A model generated the notes under the pieces. It searched no databases, had not been told where the DNA came from, and saw only the letters and a program-made list of their open reading frames with translations. A stretch of 8,947 nucleotides of DNA, from assembly GCA_002502295.1 (NCBI GenBank), contig DANX01000122.1, forward strand, positions 1 to 8,947. The letters are read 5' to 3'. Source of the stretch: Euryarchaeota archaeon UBA561 (GTDB taxonomy: Archaea > Thermoplasmatota > Poseidoniia > Poseidoniales > Poseidoniaceae). Position numbers and translations under genes: made by a program. This document shows positions 1-7,791 of this stretch, in pieces. Within the stretch, counting starts at the first letter, position 1, and each line of letters starts with the position of its first letter.

Positions 1-1077
1 CGGAACAACAACACGGACGGCGATGCCTTTGATGACGGCGAGGAAGATGCGAACTCCAACGGTGTCCTTGATGCGGGGGAGACAGACCCGACGCGCCGTG
101 AGGACTCCGGTGACGAAGATCAGGACGGGATTCAAAATTGGGAAGAGAATTTGACCTGCACCCTTTGGAACGTGGCAGACACCGATTTCGGCGGAATCAC
201 CGACGGTCAGGAGCGCAACATCAGTCACGGAACGGACCCTTGTGATTCCTTGGTAAATTTTGAAACAACGTTCGTCCAACAACTCAGCGGTAGCCGGCTT
301 GAGGTTGGCGACGGCTCTGGATTCAACCCCGGCGGAGGCGTGGGTTGGTACAACGTCTCTGGCTCTTGGGAATCGTTTGCCTACGCGACGGTGGTGAACA
401 ATGTTCTGCAAGGTGTATCAAACGGGCCATCGGGCACGGCCACGGATGTGGCCAACCGCAACGGTTCTTTCTGCCACACCAACGCCATTAACGCGGGGAC
501 CATCGCTACCACGCAGCAATATTGCGACGACGATTACGAAGACAGCGACGGAGACGGCTTGGCTGACTGGCAGGAACTTCTCGGAACGTTCGGCTGGTTC
601 TCGAACCCCAGCATCGCTGACAGTGATGGTGATGGCGTTGACGATTTTGATGAAGTACAAGATAACACCGATCCCAACGAGCCGTGCACGAATCTTCTCG
701 ACGAGGACGGCGACGGCTTGAACAATTATTTTGAAAACACCACGGGCTGTGATTTGGCCTATATCGGCATCACCAACGGTTCCCAAGACGTGTGGGTAAC
801 CACCTGGACCGCCTATGATACCGATCAAGGCGGTGTCGACGACCGCAGTGAATATTTTGACGGAACGAATCCGGAAAACGACCCTTCCGACGACATTCAA
901 CCCGACGATTTTGACGGCGATGGCATTCCCGACGCTGTAGAAAACCAAACGGGAACCGACTGGACCAACCCAGACACCGATGGTGGTGGAATGCTGGACG
1001 GACAGGAATGCCCTGACATTTTTTGGTTCGTGAATTGTGCAGGCTCTCCGTTCGATCCCTTTGACCCAACCGACGAC
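1..1077 (+). other. TSP3-type calcium-binding Asp-rich repeat region
   Basis: Residues 1-359 of the giant protein carry repeated D-x-D-G-D-G loops followed by an acidic or aromatic position and Glu, the hallmark of thrombospondin type 3 / EF-loop-like calcium repeats. Clear copies start at 541 (DSDGDGLADWQE), 619 (DSDGDGVDDFDE), 700 (DEDGDGLNNYFE) and 907 (DFDGDGIPDAVE). A degenerate copy is at 112 (DEDQDGIQNWEE) and a partial one at the left edge. A second loop type with two glycines occurs at 178 (DTDFGGITDGQE), 817 (DTDQGGVDDRSE) and 973 (DTDGGGMLDGQE). Eight cysteines in the region, including residues 53, 81, 337 and 346, could form disulfides. In known families such repeats rigidify stalks when calcium is bound, which suits a marine surface protein; calcium binding here is inferred. 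Confidence 0.88.
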
Positions 1078-4000
1078 ATCATGTCGGCTGGAATCGTCTT
1101 TTACGCCAACAACACCTCAGGCACCGTGGACTTGAACCTCGACCATCGATGGCGTGCCGTCACCAACGACTTTTACACGGGAACAACCTATGCTCACTTG
1201 GAAAGTGTTCATCCACCGCAAGCCATCACCGTCCCGTTCAGCAACCTCACCCACCTTGCCCCGCTCACCTTCTCCAATTCCACCGTCGAATGGAACGTTC
1301 AGTTCAATCAACCGTTGTCGACGGGGCAAATACCCGCACCGTCGTATTATTCCAACATCTCGTTTTACTTTGAGCCCACTGCGAACGTATCCCGAACCAA
1401 CGATACCCATCTGCTGAACATTGATGGCGGGTCCATTGACCAAGTGGTGTTCCAGCAACCGGAGTATTACTTTGATTGGGCCACCCTTGCCTCGACCACG
1501 GTTCCAGGACAGGGCTTTCCATACGAATTGCTGGTGGACGAACGGTTCACGAATGCAACCACTGAATTTTCATATGTGCGCAACATTACGTTCGGAGTCA
1601 TCAGTGACTCGGGAGCAACGGATGCTTACAGCACGGCTTTGGCGTTGGAAGAATTCATCATCAACGGCAACAGCTCCACTGAATTCAAGCGTAATTTCAA
1701 CGGTTCAGGCACTGTAAGCCCCGTTGACGTCACACTGAACATCCTTGAGGCCCTCAAAGAAGGGTCGTGCCGTGAATTCAACACGGCCTTTGTGACCATG
1801 GCTCGCCTTGCTGGCCTTCCAGCGCGCATGGTCACGGGGTACGTCGGTGGAACATGGACGGGCGACGGTTATGCGGTGTACTCTACGGATGCGAGCACTT
1901 GGTCGGAAGTCCGTCTGCAGCAGAACAGTGCCAACGGCAACACGGACCTTGGGTGGATTCCGTTTGACCCGTGCCCGCCATCAGAGGAAGTTGAAATTGT
2001 AAATCAAACCATTTCGACCATGAGCGTCTCCCGCGACGGCAGCGAAAGCATCACTGTCACAGGTCAACTTCGATACGCCGCCAACGGTACACCGGTCCCG
2101 GACATTCGCGTGCTGTCCTACCTCACACCGGTCGTTGACGCTTCTTTCGTCCCCGGTGCAGGAGCTACCCAGGAGCGTTTGCTCGATGAGAACATCACCG
2201 ATGCCAACGGCACCTTCACGCTGACCGGTTTCCCCAGTGCTCCAACCGCTCCGGGGATGCATAACATCGTCATTGAACACCGCCAATCTGGTTATGTTTC
2301 TCATGATGGCGTCATCTTTGACGGCTTTGTCAACCTCACTGAAAATTCGACCCTCAATCACACCGCACCACTGGCCATCAATGCCCCCGTCGCAGGGGCA
2401 GGTGCAACCACGGTGATTGAGGGCCGTTTGGTATTGGCCAACGAACCCGCCGATGAAATCTTCAACATGCCAAATCAAACCGTGTGGCTGTCTTACACCT
2501 CCGCTGTTGACGGGGCTCAAAATTTCTCAGCGCAAACAGACCCAAGTGGCTCGTGGACCATCACGCTAAACCTGAGCGAGACGGAGCCTCGTGGCAATCT
2601 CTCAGCGATCCTTGGCTTCTCTGGATGGCAAGATACATCCGTTTCCGGCGCCGTTCCTGCGACCTTCCATCTCAATCCCACAACCACCGGAATCGTCCTC
2701 AATGTCACGGATGCGCCAAACTTGACCGCCACCATTGAAGGTCCGCTGGCGAACAACAGCATCTTTTTGCTCGGCGATGACGTTTACATCAACGGCTCTG
2801 CGCTGTCCCTAGGGGCCTCGCCTGTTGCCCTGTCGGGGGACCTGCAATTTTCCATCCGAACCAACGGTTCTGGAGATGGTTGGACGGAATTGTTCAACCT
2901 GAGTGTCTCGGGTACGTTCGCCGTCCAGTTCCAACTCCCAACCAACGTCATGGTTGCGGCAGGTGAAGTTGAGGTACTTCTTCGGTTCTTCCCGTCGACA
3001 CTGCCGGCGACCGATGACGCCGACGTCAGTTCCGGAGCGCCTTACTTCCTTCGTGGGCTGCTCGACTTCGTCGTTCAAGAATCCTCTCAGATACGCGGCC
3101 AAGATGCCCTTCTCACCGTCCAAATCAACGACCATCGAGGCATCGGGGCAGGCGGCGAAGTTCTCGGCAATTACGATTTTAGTTTCAACGGATCGTGGAT
3201 TAACACAACGGTCGATCCAACGCTTGATATCTTGGAAATCATCTTCCCGTTGGGGGCCAATCTCCGTGCGGGCGACTATCCAATCGACGTGTCGTTCAAC
3301 GGCTCTTCGTTCTACCAACCCTCCACGGGTTCAGGTTCAATGCGAGTCATGGCCGACATTGGCTGGAATTTGTCCATCGCTCAAGATTGGACGTTCATGG
3401 GGAACTCAACGCGGTTGTTCGGAGACGTCTTTGATTCGGTCTACCTCACGCCCGTCCTCAACAACACGACCCTCATCACGGTCTCGTTGTTCACCGAACA
3501 AGGTCCAATCGATGTGGCTCAATCGAGCCTCAACAACTCCACGGGTGCCTTTGACATTCCGATCACCATGCCCACAAACCTGCCCTCGGACGCCTACGAA
3601 TTTGTGGTGGACTTTGATTTCCTCAGCCAAGCACCCGTTGGTGGTGCCTACTACACTTTCGTTGATTCAGCCGTACCACCAGCGCCACCCACGCAGATTT
3701 CAGTCTTGGGTGGAATCATTACCGAAGTGGTTCTCGAGGCCGAGCGCTCTGCTTACATCGTGGAGATGAACGACACCGTCTCTTTCAACGCCAAAATCAC
3801 CGACATCGCTGACAGCTCGAACATCAGCGGAGTCAGCGTCGATTACATTTGGGATTATGGGAACACCAACCTGACCCTCGGTACGGGGATCACCGATGAC
3901 GAAGGAAACGCCACCTTCGCGTTTACACCCTCTTCGATCGCCCCCGGTTATTACGACCTGGGCATCGTGGTTCAGGACGACCTCTCAGCAGCCCTTGCTG

Positions 4001-7000
4001 CTGGAAACAGCCGCCGCTACGGAAATTCCACCGTGGTAAACGTGACCGTCCAGGTGACCAGTTCCATCCTGATTTCTTCCGTGCCGAGCACGGTTACGGC
4101 CGGTGTGCCGTTCAACGTGGTCGGCCAGGTTGAAGATTCCGAAAACACCAGTCGCCCCCTTATCTCAGCCGTCCGCCTCAACGTGTTCTGGCTGGAAAAC
4201 CCTGACGAGTTGCTGTTGAGTAATTTCGCAACCACCAACAACGGGAGCTTCAACATGACTGTACCAACCGACAGCGCTGGAAACGGAACCACCCGAGGCC
4301 CTCACACATTGGTCATCAGCGTGGTCAACGAGTCCTCACCGTTCTACCTTACTGCTTCAGCGCAAACTCCCATCCAAGTGATGGGGGTTTCTCGATTGGA
4401 AAACCTCCAGCCGCTCAACGCCATCGTCATCAATCGCGGCAATTCAATCAACATGTCAGCCCAACTCGTGGAAGCATCGGACATGTTTACGCCGCTCTCA
4501 AACTACGAAGTTGGGTTGCAATTCCATGAAACATGGTTGTCGCCACAACTCACCAATGGAGAAGGATTTGCGAACTTTACCTTCTCGGTTCCATACGACC
4601 ACCCATTGGGGTTGATCGTGGTTCAGATGATGTACAACGGCTCAACCGACCTTCTCCCGACCACTGCAAATCTGACAAGCATCACCGTTCGTTCGTTGAC
4701 TTTCCTCGTTGTTGATAGCATTACGGCGAACCCCGTGGCTGGCACTGCCTTCAACATCAGCGGCCAAATCGTTTCAGACAATGGCTCGGGACTTGTTGAG
4801 CGAGACAACAGCGTCTTGCCCAATGCCAACGTGCTGTTCTCCATCGATGGGCAACCTTCTGGATTTACAGCAACCGGTGGTTCAATCGGTGTGGATGGTT
4901 TCTGGAACGCCACCATTCGGCTGAGCGAGACGTTTGCCGCAGGAAATCACGAAATGGAAGTCACCTACATACCGAACGTCAATTATTACGTTGGGTCGGA
5001 GAACAACACGACCTTTGATTCTCGAGGCTTCTCAGTGATGAATTTCATCGTTCCCTCTCTCGACGGTATTGGACAGCCTTCGCTCAATGACCGAACCGAA
5101 CGGGGCGCTCCAGTATCCTTCAGCGTGCTACTGCGAGACAATCAAGGTCAACCCTTGGACAACCAAAGCGTCCTCGTTTCCCTGACCTCAACGCTTGATG
5201 GAAGCTCGCCGGTTCAAATCACGGTGCTCACCGCTTCGAACGGTTCTGCATGGGGCAATCTCACCGTTCCCGCCAACATGTCGGTTGGACCAACTGGAAT
5301 CCACGCCACCTATGGGGGAATCTCAGGAACCACTGGCCTCGTCGGCACGAATGCGAGTTCACAATTCGTGGTGTTGGGTCAAACCGACCTCACCATTGTC
5401 GACGCTCCTTCAGTTCTTGTTGCAGGCGATACACTTCTGGTGAACGGCACCCTGCTGGACGACCTCGGACTCGCCCTGCAGAGCAATGGCGAACCCTCCA
5501 CCGCCATCGTCCATCTCCTGATTGACGGTATTCCTGTGGCAAGCGTTGAAACGAACAACGTGACCGGTGCTTACTCCTTTGCCTACACCCTTCCAGACAA
5601 CACGGCCGCTGGACCTCACCAAATCACCGTTGAGTTCCGAGGTGGGCGTGAATGGGTCGACCCGGTTGGATATGGTGATACCAACAACCCAGAATACTAC
5701 ATGCCAAGCTCAGCGATGGTTGAATTTAACGTGAGTGTTCCGACCAAAATTTTGCTCCTGACGGCGAGCGGTGATGCGGACCGTGAGACCACCATGACCA
5801 TCCAAGGAAGGTTGCTTGATGTGGTAGACAACCCACTCGCTGGCATGACCATTGAAATCTGGCTTGGTGGACAATGGTTGACGAACACCACCACCGACGA
5901 AGTCGGGGAATTTTCAGCCGTCCACCCCGTTCCATCCGATGCCCCGTTGGGCCCCGTCACCCTCGAAACCCGTTTCACAGGAACGGTTGCCTACTTGCCC
6001 AGCAACGCTTCGGGTCTGTGGGAAATCTTCAGCCCGGTTTTGGTCACCGTTGATATCTCGTCTCCCGTAGCTGTGAATCAAACGGTTTCTATCAGCGGTT
6101 CAGTTGTCGATAATCAACTGCTGGGAATTGCAGGCCACGATGTTCAACTCGTTGTTGAAGGCATTCTCATTGCAACCCTGACGACCGATGCAAACGGCGA
6201 CTTCTCCTTTGATTGGTCAGTGCCTGATATCTTTGATTTCGGAAACCAAACGCTGTTTGCAGAGGTAGCTCCTCAAGGTTACTACCGTTCAGGCGAAGGA
6301 AACGCCACGTTCTTCCTCTCCCACCGTTCATGGGTCACCCTATTGTTCGAGGATGGAATTGACGCGACGCGCGGAGACACCTGGGAACTTAGCGGTCGTT
6401 TGTACGATTTCGATACGGTGGACCGTGATGGCCTCGTAGGATTTGAGCTCTTGGTCCAACTTGACGGCAATACGCTGTTCACAACCACGACCTCTGTGGA
6501 TGGCGAATGGAGCGCTACGGTTCCCGCCACCATGGATTTAGAGCGTGGAGATCACACCATTACGGTCTTGTTTGAAGGGACACAAGCACATTTGCCAGCG
6601 GATGCGGAGAGCAGCGTTCGCGTCTGGTCGGATGTGACCATCCATGTGGATGCCTCAACTCGCTCGCCGGTCGTAACCCGCTCCGACAGCGTCTTCGAAC
6701 CGGTCTTCTATTCGGGTTCGATACAGGAAGTCGGTGGTTCGGGCGAAGTCTTCGAGAATTTACTCCTTTCCATTGGCAACGGTTCAAACTGCGAAAGCGG
6801 TCGCGAAGGCGCCCGTTGTTTCCCGGCAACCTCTGTTTCGTGGTCCAACGGCAATTATTCGCTCAGCGCAACAGCGCCGTTCTGGCTCGATGTAGGCTCA
6901 CAATACTTCTTCATTGAAGTGGCCCGAAACGACACGCACTACCTCAATGCTGCCAGCATCAGTCAGTCGGTGTTTGTGCAAGTAGACGCCGTCATTACGG

Positions 7001-7788
7001 TTGACCTCTACGAAGTGGTGGAGGATGAACAAGAAGTGGTCGGTGGGAGCCTCACCGTCATCGCCGAAGACACGGGCAACGGCATTCTTGGCATTGACGT
7101 GGTCGTTTACCTCTACGATTCCAATCAGACTCAACTCGCCAACCGTGGAGCGCAGACCGGTGAAGACGGTAAGGCGAACTTTGTGTTTGAGGCAGACCCG
7201 CCATACGGTGATTCCGATGTTTGGGGCCAATTAACGATGGACATCATCGTCAACGATCCACGGCTTTCTGCTCAAAGCATACAGGCTTTCGAAACCTTGC
7301 GGAGTGAAGGCTTTGCACCGCAATACCAATTCACAGAGGAACAAGCTGACACGCCTTGGTGGTCTTACCTCCTGGTTCTCGTCCTTGCGGCTCTGGTAGC
7401 CGGTGGCGTTGTGATGTACCGCCGAAAGAAGGTCGCCGACGACTTGCTCAAGGATGCAGCTGAAGTCTTTGCCTACACGGCAGAATTGTTGGCGGCAGGG
7501 GATGCCATTCGTGAAGCCATCTTTACGTGCTATCAAGACCTCTGTGGATTGCTTCAGCAACGCGGCTTCTTGCGGCGGGACTTCGAAACGGTCCGAGAAT
7601 TTGAATTCGCCATTCGCCAAGCCCTCCAAGGTGTTTCAGAAGACGCTCTCACCGCTCTTGACAACACGTTTGAGATGGCTCGATACAGCCGAGAGGAAAT
7701 GGGACCTCAGCATCAAGATGTAGCGGTGCAAGCGTTGACACGAATGAGCGGCGAAATTGCTCAAATCCAAGCGGTGCCCAGTCGCTAA
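1..7788 (+). CDS. Giant cell-surface protein: TSP3 repeats, transglutaminase-like domain, Ig-like array, TM anchor, DUF4129 tail (5' partial)
   Basis: The frame is open from base 1 to TAA at 7786-7788, giving 2595 visible residues. The codons before the TTG at 151 already encode an Asp-rich repeat, so that TTG is internal and the true start and signal peptide lie upstream. Visible order by residue: TSP3-type calcium-binding repeats 1-359; beta-rich linker about 361-539; transglutaminase-like fold about 540-663; about 16 Ig-like units about 664-2437; transmembrane helix 2453-2473; RRKK; DUF4129-like cytoplasmic domain about 2501-2568. About 80 N-x-S/T sequons lie outside the membrane and none in the tail, fitting an N-glycosylated type I surface protein. 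A transglutaminase fold plus DUF4129 is the TgpA-type combination, but the bacterial multi-helix DUF3488 part is not seen and the presumed catalytic His is replaced by Ser. The likely role is adhesion, surface scaffold or substrate binding. Architecture is confident; biological role is inference. It converges on the minus-strand unit with a 3-base gap. Confidence 0.93.
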   Translation, partial: RNNNTDGDAFDDGEEDANSNGVLDAGETDPTRREDSGDEDQDGIQNWEENLTCTLWNVADTDFGGITDGQERNISHGTDPCDSLVNFETTFVQQLSGSRLEVGDGSGFNPGGGVGWYNVSGSWESFAYATVVNNVLQGVSNGPSGTATDVANRNGSFCHTNAINAGTIATTQQYCDDDYEDSDGDGLADWQELLGTFGWFSNPSIADSDGDGVDDFDEVQDNTDPNEPCTNLLDEDGDGLNNYFENTTGCDLAYIGITNGSQDVWVTTWTAYDTDQGGVDDRSEYFDGTNPENDPSDDIQPDDFDGDGIPDAVENQTGTDWTNPDTDGGGMLDGQECPDIFWFVNCAGSPFDPFDPTDDIMSAGIVFYANNTSGTVDLNLDHRWRAVTNDFYTGTTYAHLESVHPPQAITVPFSNLTHLAPLTFSNSTVEWNVQFNQPLSTGQIPAPSYYSNISFYFEPTANVSRTNDTHLLNIDGGSIDQVVFQQPEYYFDWATLASTTVPGQGFPYELLVDERFTNATTEFSYVRNITFGVISDSGATDAYSTALALEEFIINGNSSTEFKRNFNGSGTVSPVDVTLNILEALKEGSCREFNTAFVTMARLAGLPARMVTGYVGGTWTGDGYAVYSTDASTWSEVRLQQNSANGNTDLGWIPFDPCPPSEEVEIVNQTISTMSVSRDGSESITVTGQLRYAANGTPVPDIRVLSYLTPVVDASFVPGAGATQERLLDENITDANGTFTLTGFPSAPTAPGMHNIVIEHRQSGYVSHDGVIFDGFVNLTENSTLNHTAPLAINAPVAGAGATTVIEGRLVLANEPADEIFNMPNQTVWLSYTSAVDGAQNFSAQTDPSGSWTITLNLSETEPRGNLSAILGFSGWQDTSVSGAVPATFHLNPTTTGIVLNVTDAPNLTATIEGPLANNSIFLLGDDVYINGSALSLGASPVALSGDLQFSIRTNGSGDGWTELFNLSVSGTFAVQFQLPTNVMVAAGEVEVLLRFFPSTLPATDDADVSSGAPYFLRGLLDFVVQESSQIRGQDALLTVQINDHRGIGAGGEVLGNYDFSFNGSWINTTVDPTLDILEIIFPLGANLRAGDYPIDVSFNGSSFYQPSTGSGSMRVMADIGWNLSIAQDWTFMGNSTRLFGDVFDSVYLTPVLNNTTLITVSLFTEQGPIDVAQSSLNNSTGAFDIPITMPTNLPSDAYEFVVDFDFLSQAPVGGAYYTFVDSAVPPAPPTQISVLGGIITEVVLEAERSAYIVEMNDTVSFNAKITDIADSSNISGVSVDYIWDYGNTNLTLGTGITDDEGNATFAFTPSSIAPGYYDLGIVVQDDLSAALAAGNSRRYGNSTVVNVTVQVTSSILISSVPSTVTAGVPFNVVGQVEDSENTSRPLISAVRLNVFWLENPDELLLSNFATTNNGSFNMTVPTDSAGNGTTRGPHTLVISVVNESSPFYLTASAQTPIQVMGVSRLENLQPLNAIVINRGNSINMSAQLVEASDMFTPLSNYEVGLQFHETWLSPQLTNGEGFANFTFSVPYDHPLGLIVVQMMYNGSTDLLPTTANLTSITVRSLTFLVVDSITANPVAGTAFNISGQIVSDNGSGLVERDNSVLPNANVLFSIDGQPSGFTATGGSIGVDGFWNATIRLSETFAAGNHEMEVTYIPNVNYYVGSENNTTFDSRGFSVMNFIVPSLDGIGQPSLNDRTERGAPVSFSVLLRDNQGQPLDNQSVLVSLTSTLDGSSPVQITVLTASNGSAWGNLTVPANMSVGPTGIHATYGGISGTTGLVGTNASSQFVVLGQTDLTIVDAPSVLVAGDTLLVNGTLLDDLGLALQSNGEPSTAIVHLLIDGIPVASVETNNVTGAYSFAYTLPDNTAAGPHQITVEFRGGREWVDPVGYGDTNNPEYYMPSSAMVEFNVSVPTKILLLTASGDADRETTMTIQGRLLDVVDNPLAGMTIEIWLGGQWLTNTTTDEVGEFSAVHPVPSDAPLGPVTLETRFTGTVAYLPSNASGLWEIFSPVLVTVDISSPVAVNQTVSISGSVVDNQLLGIAGHDVQLVVEGILIATLTTDANGDFSFDWSVPDIFDFGNQTLFAEVAPQGYYRSGEGNATFFLSHRSWVTLLFEDGIDATRGDTWELSGRLYDFDTVDRDGLVGFELLVQLDGNTLFTTTTSVDGEWSATVPATMDLERGDHTITVLFEGTQAHLPADAESSVRVWSDVTIHVDASTRSPVVTRSDSVFEPVFYSGSIQEVGGSGEVFENLLLSIGNGSNCESGREGARCFPATSVSWSNGNYSLSATAPFWLDVGSQYFFIEVARNDTHYLNAASISQSVFVQVDAVITVDLYEVVEDEQEVVGGSLTVIAEDTGNGILGIDVVVYLYDSNQTQLANRGAQTGEDGKANFVFEADPPYGDSDVWGQLTMDIIVNDPRLSAQSIQAFETLRSEGFAPQYQFTEEQADTPWWSYLLVLVLAALVAGGVVMYRRKKVADDLLKDAAEVFAYTAELLAAGDAIREAIFTCYQDLCGLLQQRGFLRRDFETVREFEFAIRQALQGVSEDALTALDNTFEMARYSREEMGPQHQDVAVQALTRMSGEIAQIQAVPSR
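247..540 (+). other. Gly/Asn-rich insert between TSP3-type modules
   Basis: About 98 residues without Asp-loop motifs interrupt the TSP3 region. The stretch is rich in Gly, Asn, Ser and aromatic residues and contains two cysteines near its C-terminal end (in SFCHTN and QQYCDDD), about 22 residues apart, that could pair. Alternating polar and hydrophobic residues suggest a small beta-sandwich. I do not recognise a named family. Confidence 0.45.
1081..1617 (+). other. Beta-rich linker domain before the transglutaminase-like fold
   Basis: Residues 361-539 join the TSP3 repeats to the transglutaminase-like fold. The stretch lacks cysteine, is rich in Thr, Asn, Phe and Tyr, has many N-x-S/T sequons, and shows alternating hydrophobic residues typical of beta strands. 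No family motif was recognised. In many surface transglutaminase-like proteins a beta-sandwich precedes the papain-like core, and this may be one. Confidence 0.45.
1618..1989 (+). other. Transglutaminase-like (papain-fold) domain lacking the catalytic His
   Basis: The core is recognised by GSCREFN around Cys590 (codon 1768-1770), followed by the helix ending ARLAGLPARMVTGYVGG. This matches the family pattern of nucleophile Cys in G-x-C, then a-R-x-x-G-I/L-P-A-R and a G-Y strand. The third catalytic element, W-x-x-x-D, appears as GWIPFDP with Asp656 (1966-1968). The middle element, normally H-A-W-x-E-V, reads STWSEV, with Ser632 (AGC at 1894-1896) at the His position. No His occurs anywhere between Cys590 and Asp656. 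Spacing (42 residues Cys to Ser, 24 Ser to Asp) suits the fold. The fold call is strong; loss of conventional transglutaminase or protease activity is inferred from the missing residue. An extra Cys658 sits two residues after the Asp. Confidence 0.87.
1990..7310 (+). repeat. Array of about 16 divergent Ig-like / Big-type domains
   Basis: The protein repeats a unit of about 95-120 residues. Its most visible part is T-D-x-x-G-x-F-x-x-x-x-x-x-P, then a turn with P/A-x-G, then H/Y-x-I-x-V-x-F-x-G-x-x-x-Y-x-P-S. The G-x-F/W element falls near 2209, 2551, 2908, 3205, 3544, 3901, 4240, 4561, 4894, 5239, 5563, 5905, 6196, 6502, 6853 and 7168. Particularly clear copies include TDEVGEFSAVHPVP with TGTVAYLPSNA in the twelfth unit and TDANGDFSFDWSVP in the thirteenth. 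Units are recognisable in protein but scarcely alike in DNA, so the array is old rather than freshly duplicated. Such units resemble bacterial Ig-like group 3 and carboxypeptidase-regulatory-like folds and usually act as extended stalks or adhesive modules. Exact boundaries and count are estimates by eye. Confidence 0.8.
7357..7419 (+). other. C-terminal transmembrane helix with stop-transfer run
   Basis: Residues 2453-2473 are an unbroken hydrophobic stretch starting WWSYLLVLVLAAL, followed directly by RRKK (7420-7431). An aromatic outer edge and a basic inner edge predict the N-terminal bulk outside and the tail inside. The distribution of N-glycosylation sequons, all on the outer side, supports this topology. 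Confidence 0.93.
7501..7704 (+). other. DUF4129-like cytoplasmic domain
   Basis: After the membrane helix the tail is helical. It contains the DUF4129 signature: AIREAI, then a helix leading to LLQQRGF, an acidic/Thr-Val/Arg-Glu segment (FETVREFE), a following helix, and L-T-A-L-D with F-E-M-A-R-Y-S near the end. DUF4129 is the C-terminal cytoplasmic domain of TgpA-type transglutaminases and related membrane proteins; its role is not well defined. Here it sits across the membrane from the transglutaminase-like domain as in TgpA. Two cysteines (7528 and 7543) fall in its first helix. The assignment is by motif recognition only. Confidence 0.78.
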
Positions 7789-7791
7789 GGC

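Noticed and set aside
151..153. TTG as the start of the giant protein
   Set aside because: The frame is open through the left edge and the upstream 50 codons encode a continuing TSP3-type repeat; no signal peptide follows the TTG.
418..948. Antisense open frame of 176 codons
   Set aside because: It is the complement of the Asp-rich repeat DNA (GAC/GAT giving Val/Ile), so its composition is a by-product; no start signal or motif is seen.
1981..2520. Antisense open frame of 179 codons
   Set aside because: It is antisense to well-supported Ig-like coding sequence and has no recognisable motif.
2809..3318. Antisense open frame of 169 codons
   Set aside because: It is a shadow of the Ig-like array with shifted-frame composition and no family features.
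2903..3769. Open frame of 288 codons on the + strand in a second frame
   Set aside because: It lies wholly inside the giant gene, has an Arg/Ser/Pro-rich composition typical of a shifted frame, and shows no domain motif.
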